Below, in pieces: positions 59,201 to 64,000 of a stretch of DNA of 64,000 bases. The translations under genes were made by a program, and so were the position numbers. Every line of letters begins with the position of its first letter. The first letter of the stretch is position 1. The notes under the pieces were generated by a model. It was not told the DNA's origin, did no database searches, and saw nothing but the letters and a program-made list of their open reading frames with translations. This DNA is from Merdimonas sp963929015 (GTDB lineage Bacteria > Bacillota > Clostridia > Lachnospirales > Lachnospiraceae): assembly GCF_963929015.1 (NCBI RefSeq), contig NZ_CAWVHE010000018.1, positions 1 to 64,000 on the forward strand, given 5' to 3'.

Positions 59201-61489
59201 ATGATAAAATTATACGATTCCGGCGTCTATCTTCTTCACGGCGCCAGTATCCTGGAAGACGGACAGGAGATAAAGGCGCGCACAGGAAAAGACGTTACCA
59301 GAGAAGAGGCTGCGAAAAACACGATTGCCTACCGGATCCTGGAAACGCACAATACATCCGGAAACATGGAAAAGCTGCAGATAAAGTTTGACAAACTGAC
59401 TTCCCACGATATCACATTTGTGGGGATCATCCAGACGGCGCGGGCTTCCGGGCTGGAACGGTTTCCCGTTCCCTATGTACTGACAAACTGCCACAATTCT
59501 CTGTGCGCGGTGGGCGGTACGATTAATGAAGATGATCATATGTTCGGACTGACCTGTGCCAAGAAATATGGAGGCGTCTATGTGCCTCCTCACCAGGCAG
59601 TCATCCATCAGTATGCCAGAGAGATGCTGGCAGGATGCGGCAAGATGATCCTGGGATCGGACAGCCATACCCGCTACGGGGCGCTGGGAACCATGGCCAT
59701 GGGAGAAGGCGGACCGGAGTTGGTAAAGCAGCTGCTGAATAAGACTTATGATATCAAGATGCCACAGGTGATCGGTATTTATCTGGATGGCGAACCGGTG
59801 AAGGGAGTCGGTCCTCAGGATGTGGCCCTTGCAATTATCGGCGCGACATTTTCCAATGGCTATGTAAACAATAAAGTGATGGAGTTCGTAGGGCCAGGCG
59901 TGGAGAAGTTAAGCGCGGACTTCCGGATCGGCATTGATGTCATGACAACAGAGACTACCTGCCTGTCTTCCATCTGGAAGACGGATGAGAAGATCCGGGA
60001 ATTTTATGAGATCCACGGAAGAGAAGAAGAGTACGAAGAGTTGAATCCGGGAGAGGTGGCCTACTATGACGGCATGGTCTATGTAAACTTAAGCGAGATC
60101 CGGCCCATGATCGCCATGCCCTTCCATCCATCCAATACCTACACCATAGAGGAAGTCAATGCAAACTTAAAAGACGTCCTTCATGATGTGGAGAAGAAGG
60201 CTCTGGTCAGCCTGGACGGCGCGGTGGACTATTCTTTGCAGGATAAGATCGTGGACGGGAAACTGTATGTAGATCAGGGGATCATTGCCGGCTGTGCAGG
60301 CGGAGGATTTGAAAATATCTGCGCGGCCGCAGACATCTTACGAGGCCATTACATCGGCGCAGATGAATTTACCTTCAGCGTCTATCCGGCCAGCACGCCG
60401 ATCTATATGGAATTGATCAAAAACGGAGCGGCGGCAGATTTGATGGAGGCGGGAACCATCGTAAAAACGGCGTTCTGCGGCCCCTGCTTCGGAGCCGGCG
60501 ACACCCCGGCCAACGGAGCGTTTTCCATCCGCCACTCCACCAGAAATTTCCCCAACCGGGAAGGATCCAAGCTGCAGAGCGGACAGATCGCGTCCGTGGC
60601 ACTGATGGACGCAAGGTCGATCGCGGCGACGGCGGCTAACAAGGGCTTCCTGACGCCTGCGACAGATATGGATGTGGAATACAAAGGAAGAACCTATCAT
60701 TTTGACCGGAACATTTATGCCAACCGCGTCTTTGACAGTAAGGGTGTGGCAGATCCCGGTGTAAAGATCAGGTTCGGACCGAACATCAAGGACTGGCCGG
60801 CTATGCCGGCGCTTCCGGAGAACCTGCTTTTGAAGGTGGTGTCGGAGATCCATGATCCGGTGACCACCACCGATGAGCTGATCCCCTCCGGTGAGACTTC
60901 CTCCTACCGCTCCAATCCGCTGGGGCTGGCGGAATTTGCCCTGTCCAGAAAGGACCCGGCTTATGTGGGGCGCGCCAAAGAGGTACAGAAGGCGCAGAAG
61001 GCCATAGAAGAAGGAACCTGCCCGCTGGAAGTGCTGGAAGAGTTAAAGCCGGTGATGGCTGCGGTAAAGGCGAAATTCCCGGACGCGGGAGAGGGTAATC
61101 TTGGCATCGGCAGCACCATTTTTGCGGTAAAGCCGGGCGATGGATCTGCCAGAGAGCAGGCGGCTTCCTGCCAGAAAGTACTGGGCGGCTGGGCGAATAT
61201 CGCCAGTGAATATGCCACCAAGCGGTACCGTTCCAATCTGATCAACTGGGGCATGCTGCCGTTCCTCACAGAAGAGGATCATGAACACTTAAGCTTCGCA
61301 AACGGCGATTACATCTTCGTGCCGGAGATCCGGAGAGCGATTGCAAATAAGGCGGCGGAGGTTAAGGCTTATGTGGTGAAAGGCGCAGACCTTGCGGAAG
61401 TGACCTTTAAGCTTGGCGACATGACCGACGCGGAGCGGGAGATCATCGAAAAAGGATGTCTCATCAATTATTATAAAAGCCAGCGTTAA
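59201..61489 (+). CDS. Aconitase-superfamily hydratase (YbhJ-like)
   Basis: A 762-residue [4Fe-4S] hydratase of the aconitase family. Cluster Cys are expected in GIIAGCAGGGFEN and KTAFCGPCFGAGDTPANG. SDSHTRYGALG and SGQIASVALMDARSIAATAAN are further conserved active-site stretches. It resembles E. coli YbhJ, whose substrate is unknown. The upstream CdaR-like regulator suggests a role in using a dicarboxylic or hydroxy acid. AGGAGGAAAAGAAAG precedes ATG 59201. Confidence 0.87.
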   Translation: MIKLYDSGVYLLHGASILEDGQEIKARTGKDVTREEAAKNTIAYRILETHNTSGNMEKLQIKFDKLTSHDITFVGIIQTARASGLERFPVPYVLTNCHNSLCAVGGTINEDDHMFGLTCAKKYGGVYVPPHQAVIHQYAREMLAGCGKMILGSDSHTRYGALGTMAMGEGGPELVKQLLNKTYDIKMPQVIGIYLDGEPVKGVGPQDVALAIIGATFSNGYVNNKVMEFVGPGVEKLSADFRIGIDVMTTETTCLSSIWKTDEKIREFYEIHGREEEYEELNPGEVAYYDGMVYVNLSEIRPMIAMPFHPSNTYTIEEVNANLKDVLHDVEKKALVSLDGAVDYSLQDKIVDGKLYVDQGIIAGCAGGGFENICAAADILRGHYIGADEFTFSVYPASTPIYMELIKNGAAADLMEAGTIVKTAFCGPCFGAGDTPANGAFSIRHSTRNFPNREGSKLQSGQIASVALMDARSIAATAANKGFLTPATDMDVEYKGRTYHFDRNIYANRVFDSKGVADPGVKIRFGPNIKDWPAMPALPENLLLKVVSEIHDPVTTTDELIPSGETSSYRSNPLGLAEFALSRKDPAYVGRAKEVQKAQKAIEEGTCPLEVLEELKPVMAAVKAKFPDAGEGNLGIGSTIFAVKPGDGSAREQAASCQKVLGGWANIASEYATKRYRSNLINWGMLPFLTEEDHEHLSFANGDYIFVPEIRRAIANKAAEVKAYVVKGADLAEVTFKLGDMTDAEREIIEKGCLINYYKSQR

Positions 61490-61527
61490 GGCAGAAAAAA
61501 GAGCACGGAAAAAGATAGTAAAAAGTC

Positions 61528-61556
61528 TTGAAAAGTCAATAGAACTGTGGTAAATT
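61528..61556 (+). promoter_or_regulatory. Promoter of tRNA-Asn
   Basis: TTGAAA (61528-61533), 17-bp spacer, TAAATT (61551-61556). Confidence 0.6.
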
Positions 61557-61579
61557 ATATGTGTTGTCAAAACACATAT

Positions 61580-61652
61580 TCCTCCTTAGCTCAGTCGGTA
61601 GAGCACTCGGCTGTTAACCGAGTTGTCGTTGGTTCGAGTCCAACAGGGGGAG
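61580..61652 (+). tRNA. tRNA-Asn (anticodon GTT)
   Basis: A 73-nt cloverleaf. The acceptor TCCTCCT pairs with AGGGGGA (one G-U). The anticodon arm is CTCGG-CTGTTAA-CCGAG with GTT, and the T arm GTTGG-TTCGAGT-CCAAC. Discriminator G fits Asn. CCA is not encoded. Confidence 0.95.
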
Positions 61653-61658
61653 GGTTCG

Positions 61659-61693
61659 CAGGGCCTGCAATGAATTTGCAGGCCCTGTTTTGT
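61659..61693 (+). terminator. Terminator of tRNA-Asn
   Basis: CAGGGCCTGCAA and TTGCAGGCCCTG (12 bp), then TTTTGT. Confidence 0.88.
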
Positions 61694-61861
61694 AATTGGC
61701 AATTCGTTTTTGAGGGAATCCGCTTGAACTTGTGAAATGGAGAGAAATTGACCCAGAAAATCCTGAAAGGCTGAAAAGCTTTTGCTAAGGTTTTATTTTT
61801 TTATATTCAAATCCTGCGAAATAGTGTATAGTAGACAAGAGTGTGCAGGAGGTAGCAGGAA

Positions 61862-62101
61862 ATGATAGAAAGAAAGATTAAATTTGTAACACCAGAGCAG
61901 ATCATGTCTTTTTGTTCAGCCTGTCAGAAAATGAAATCCGATGTCGATGTGGTGAATATGTCCAACCGGCATGTGAAGATTGACGGGAAATCTATCGTCG
62001 GCCTGATGACCATCAAGCTGGGGATGCCAATGATGCTGATCGTCAACGGAGAGGATGAAGGCCTTGCAGAGGAAAAGTTCTCTTCTTATCTGGCGGACTA
62101 G
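61862..62101 (+). CDS. HPr-like protein lacking the phosphorylation histidine
   Basis: A 79-residue protein with the HPr fold pattern (VKIDGKSIVGLMTIKLG corresponds to the Ser46 helix region). The GLHARPA site that carries His15 in HPr is replaced by TPEQIMSF, so it cannot act as a PTS phosphocarrier. It could be a Crh-like regulatory relative. AGGAGGTAGCAGG precedes the start. Confidence 0.75.
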   Translation: MIERKIKFVTPEQIMSFCSACQKMKSDVDVVNMSNRHVKIDGKSIVGLMTIKLGMPMMLIVNGEDEGLAEEKFSSYLAD

Positions 62102-62130
62102 CAGAAGAGCAGAGAGGTTATGAAAAGGGG

Positions 62131-62160
62131 AAAACTACGGCCGGGAGCCGTAGTTTTTTT
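62131..62160 (+). terminator. Terminator of the HPr-like gene
   Basis: AAAACTACGGC and GCCGTAGTTTT with a 5-nt loop, then a T-run to 62160. Confidence 0.88.
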
Positions 62161-62305
62161 GTGCCGGAGCGCCGGTAATCTCCCAAAAGAGGTGTCAGCG
62201 TTTTCTAAATAGACAGGAGGCCTTCAGGAGAGGAAGAAATAATAACTGAAAATTCTGCAAATAATAAAGAAAAGAGAAAAAATAAAATTTTTTAGAAAAA
62301 AGTTA

Positions 62306-62334
62306 TTGACAATTAAAAGCCGGAGTGTTATATT
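62306..62334 (+). promoter_or_regulatory. SigA-type promoter of the candidate RNA
   Basis: TTGACA (62306-62311), 17-bp spacer, TATATT (62329-62334). Confidence 0.75.
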
Positions 62335-62342
62335 AAAGATAC

Positions 62343-62508
62343 AAAATAACAGATGTTCATTATAAGACAGACGCGAGCTGTAAATAATGAAAATGTTATT
62401 TTTCATCAACACAAGTGTTGAAGAAGATTTCCCGGAAGAAGAAATGCCGAAGGCATCGGGAAGAAAAATTTTACGAAAGGAAGGTACGGACCACCGAACA
62501 CGTAAAAT
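62343..62508 (+). ncRNA. Candidate structured leader RNA with four hairpins
   Basis: Hairpin A stacks AAAATAAC/GTTATTTT, TTCATTAT/ATAATGAA and ACAG/CTGT (62343-62402). Hairpin B is TCAACAC-AA-GTGTTGA (62406-62421). Hairpin C is TTCCCG...ATGCC-GAA-GGCAT-CGGGAA (62429-62462). Hairpin D is ATTTTACG...CGTAAAAT enclosing GGT/ACC (62468-62508). No known riboswitch family was recognised. Confidence 0.5.
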
Positions 62509-62548
62509 AAGTTTACCAGATTTTTTTAAAAGAAAGAGGTAAAAAAGA

Positions 62549-62569
62549 ATGACAGAACCAACAAAGTAG
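62549..62569 (+). CDS. Possible 6-residue peptide (MTEPTK)
   Basis: ATG with GAAAGAGG at a good distance opens a 6-codon ORF, followed directly by an intrinsic terminator. Its position at the end of the structured RNA suggests a leader peptide. Translation is not shown. Confidence 0.3.
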   Translation: MTEPTK

Positions 62570-62570
62570 G

Positions 62571-62608
62571 GGCGGATATCAAATAAATGAGTTTGGTATC
62601 CGCCTTTA
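62571..62608 (+). terminator. Terminator of the candidate RNA
   Basis: GGCGGATATCAAA pairs with TTTGGTATCCGCC (13 bp, one G-U) with an 8-nt loop, then TTT. Confidence 0.85.
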
Positions 62609-62691
62609 CTATGTGGAAAAACAGCGCTGGGAGAATGTGTTAATAAAACGCAAAGAATGTCCTGTAGCACGGGCAGATGTTCAGACAGACA

Positions 62692-62720
62692 TTGACAAGC
62701 ACTTTGGGTGATGTTATATT
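62692..62720 (+). promoter_or_regulatory. SigA-type promoter of the PiT gene
   Basis: TTGACA (62692-62697), 17-bp spacer, TATATT (62715-62720). The leader of about 195 nt contains a hairpin CTGCCG/CGGCAG (62854-62869) and a T8 run at 62831-62838. Confidence 0.75.
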
Positions 62721-62920
62721 CTGGTTAAATCTTTGTAAAAACTAATGACAGGAGGAAGACAGATACACAGAGGCAGGGTGTTTCATATACAGCAGGAGCA
62801 GTGTATGAGTAGTTGGCTTTCCGACGGTCATTTTTTTTGTGCAGAGAAATGCGCTGCCGTCTCCGGCAGAGCAGGAAACTTGTCTGTAACGAAGGGTTTT
62901 GTATAGAAAAAGGAGAAATT

Positions 62921-63973
62921 ATGGACGTATCATTTTCGTATTTTTGTCAGGAGGTTCTGTCGAATCCGGTCATGCTGATCACGGTTCTCCTGACGCTGGG
63001 AGTTATTTTTGTCAATGGCTGGACCGATGCGCCCAATGCCATTGCTACCTGCATTGGCACCAGAACGATGCAGGTGCGCCACGCCATCTGGATGAGCGCG
63101 GCTTTCAATTTTCTTGGCGTGCTGGTAATGACGCGGATCAACAGCTCGGTGGCTTCCACCATCAGTAACATGGTAGATTTCGGCGGGGAGACGCATCAGG
63201 CGCTGGTGGCGCTGTGCGCGGCTCTGTTTTCTATTGTGGTTTACAGTGTGGCTGCTTCGTTGTTTGGCATCCCCACCAGCGAGAGCCACAGTCTGATCGC
63301 CGGTCTTTCCGGCGCGGCGATCGCGGTGCAGGGAGGCATTGGCGGCATCAATTTCCAGGAATGGGTAAAGGTGCTGTATGGTCTGGTGTTAAGCCTTGCC
63401 CTGGGATTTTTTGTGGGATGGGCGATCTGCAAAGTGGTTGCGCTGATCTGCGCGGATATGGACCGGCGAAAGACCGGATCTTTCTTCCGCGGCGGCCAGA
63501 TCTTTGGCGCGGCTTTTATGAGTTTTATGCACGGCGCCCAGGACGGGCAGAAATTTATCGGCGTGCTCTTTTTGGGAGTTGCCTTCTGCAACGGGCAAAA
63601 CAGTGTGGAAGGAATGATGATCCCGGTGTGGCTGATGATCCTGTGCTCAACGGTTATGGGCGTCGGCACCAGTGTTGGAGGGGAAAAGATTATTAAGTCT
63701 GTGGGAATGGACATGGTGAAGCTGGAGAAATTCCAGGGATTTTCTGCGGATCTGGCGGGAGCTTTCTGCCTTCTTCTGGCCAGTGTATCCGGGATCCCGG
63801 TGTCCACCACGCATACCAAGACCAGCGCGATCATGGGCGTGGGAGCGGTCAAACGGCTCTCTGCCATTAATTTTGGCGTGGTAAAGGACATGATGCTTAC
63901 CTGGATCTTTACATTTCCGGGCTGCGGGCTGATCAGTTTTGTGATGGCGAAAATATTTATGATGTTTTTCTAA
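62921..63973 (+). CDS. PiT family inorganic phosphate transporter
   Basis: A 350-residue membrane permease for metal-phosphate with H+ or Na+ symport. Both inverted-repeat signatures are present: FVNGWTDAPNAIATCIGTRTM near residue 25 and SGIPVSTTHTKTSAIMGVG near residue 290, plus GIPTSESHSLIAGLSGAA. About ten helices. ATG 62921 follows AAAAAGGAG. No DUF47 (PhoU-like) partner precedes it, unlike many PiT genes. The stop lies in a 12-bp tandem repeat. Confidence 0.92.
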   Translation: MDVSFSYFCQEVLSNPVMLITVLLTLGVIFVNGWTDAPNAIATCIGTRTMQVRHAIWMSAAFNFLGVLVMTRINSSVASTISNMVDFGGETHQALVALCAALFSIVVYSVAASLFGIPTSESHSLIAGLSGAAIAVQGGIGGINFQEWVKVLYGLVLSLALGFFVGWAICKVVALICADMDRRKTGSFFRGGQIFGAAFMSFMHGAQDGQKFIGVLFLGVAFCNGQNSVEGMMIPVWLMILCSTVMGVGTSVGGEKIIKSVGMDMVKLEKFQGFSADLAGAFCLLLASVSGIPVSTTHTKTSAIMGVGAVKRLSAINFGVVKDMMLTWIFTFPGCGLISFVMAKIFMMFF

Positions 63974-64000
63974 ACGTTTTTCTAAACATTTTTCTAAGGT
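63965..64000 (+). repeat. Three tandem 12-bp units over the PiT stop codon
   Basis: TTTTTCTAAACG, TTTTTCTAAACA and TTTTTCTAAGGT follow one another. Each repeats the in-frame TAA stop. The repeat may continue beyond the window. Confidence 0.85.

Larger units (their letters stand above)
62102..62920. other. Long non-coding region before the phosphate permease
   Basis: About 820 bases. In order: terminator (62131-62160), AT-rich tract, promoter (62306-62334), multi-hairpin candidate RNA with a 6-residue ORF and terminator (62343-62608), second promoter (62692-62720) and a leader of about 195 nt to the permease. No ordinary gene is seen. Confidence 0.7.

Noticed and set aside
62340..62610. Known riboswitch (ZTP, fluoride, M-box, SAM, TPP) or tmRNA before PiT
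   Set aside because: None of the conserved cores was seen, and the short ORF does not encode an ALAA-type tag.

Overview
The window looks like chromosome from a spore-forming Firmicute of the class Clostridia, most likely family Lachnospiraceae (a gut commensal near Blautia, Dorea, Mediterraneibacter or Clostridium scindens). The reasons are moderate GC with AGGAGG ribosome sites, sporulation genes (spoIID, spoIIQ, cwlD, bofA, ricT), anaerobic peroxide defence (rubrerythrin, reverse rubrerythrin, a PerR-type Fur protein), a Clostridia-type Tad pilus locus and many family-specific genes (YesL, DUF6147-like, DUF6382-like, TSCPD). No phage, integrase, insertion sequence or CRISPR array was seen.

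Layout. 1-3.1 kb: end of a frameshifted sugar permease and a complete three-gene ABC-2 exporter. 3.2-4.8 kb: an AT-rich AlbA_2/schlafen-type regulator flanked by shared repeats. 4.8-9.6 kb: yesL, a membrane-anchored unknown, pepV, an Rpn-type nuclease and aroD. 9.7-19.5 kb: an amylosucrase-type GH13 enzyme, a D,D-carboxypeptidase, a T-box-controlled type 2 ileS, and glgP. 19.6-22.5 kb: spoIID-spoIIQ, a GIY-YIG gene bracketed by palindromes, and hemolysin III. 22.9-28.8 kb: an ECF S component, two rubrerythrins with perR, a secreted NlpC/P60 hydrolase, a DUF1858 protein and mecA. 28.9-33.7 kb: a GH18 spore-type enzyme, cwlD, a threonylcarbamoyl-AMP synthase, dCMP deaminase and bofA. 33.9-42.7 kb: a Tad/Flp pilus operon ending in a rhomboid protease. 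42.7-49.6 kb: a soluble histidine kinase, HIT, an ECF sigma factor, solitary murG, a small accessory stretch with a structured element, TSCPD and mtnN. 49.8-56.7 kb: pgi followed by a block in the same order as Bacillus yaaO-tmk-holB-ricT-yabB-rsmI. 56.9-64 kb: an msmK/ugpC-type ATPase, a CdaR-like regulator with an aconitase-family hydratase, tRNA-Asn, an HPr-like protein, a candidate structured RNA and a PiT phosphate permease.

How the parts fit. Sugar use is covered by the permease fragment, the separately encoded MsmK-type ATPase, the amylosucrase-type enzyme, glgP and pgi. Envelope and sporulation remodelling is covered by the D,D-carboxypeptidase, SpoIID/SpoIIQ, NlpC/P60, GH18, CwlD, MurG and BofA. 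Oxidative stress genes cluster with their probable regulator and operator-like palindromes.

The most unusual features lie outside ordinary coding. Four copies of a GGGGACGGGGGATTT palindrome have flanking arms that differ between copies but stay self-complementary. A possible multi-hairpin RNA with a 6-residue ORF precedes the phosphate permease. A 139-bp element with 16-bp perfect terminal arms lies in an accessory patch. Three genes have a hairpin whose 3' arm is the next gene's Shine-Dalgarno, followed by a T-run that touches the start codon. Two tight clusters of consensus DnaA boxes lie away from any dnaA gene. In the Tad operon, tadA and tadB overlap by about 185 nt and one gene probably starts with CTG.
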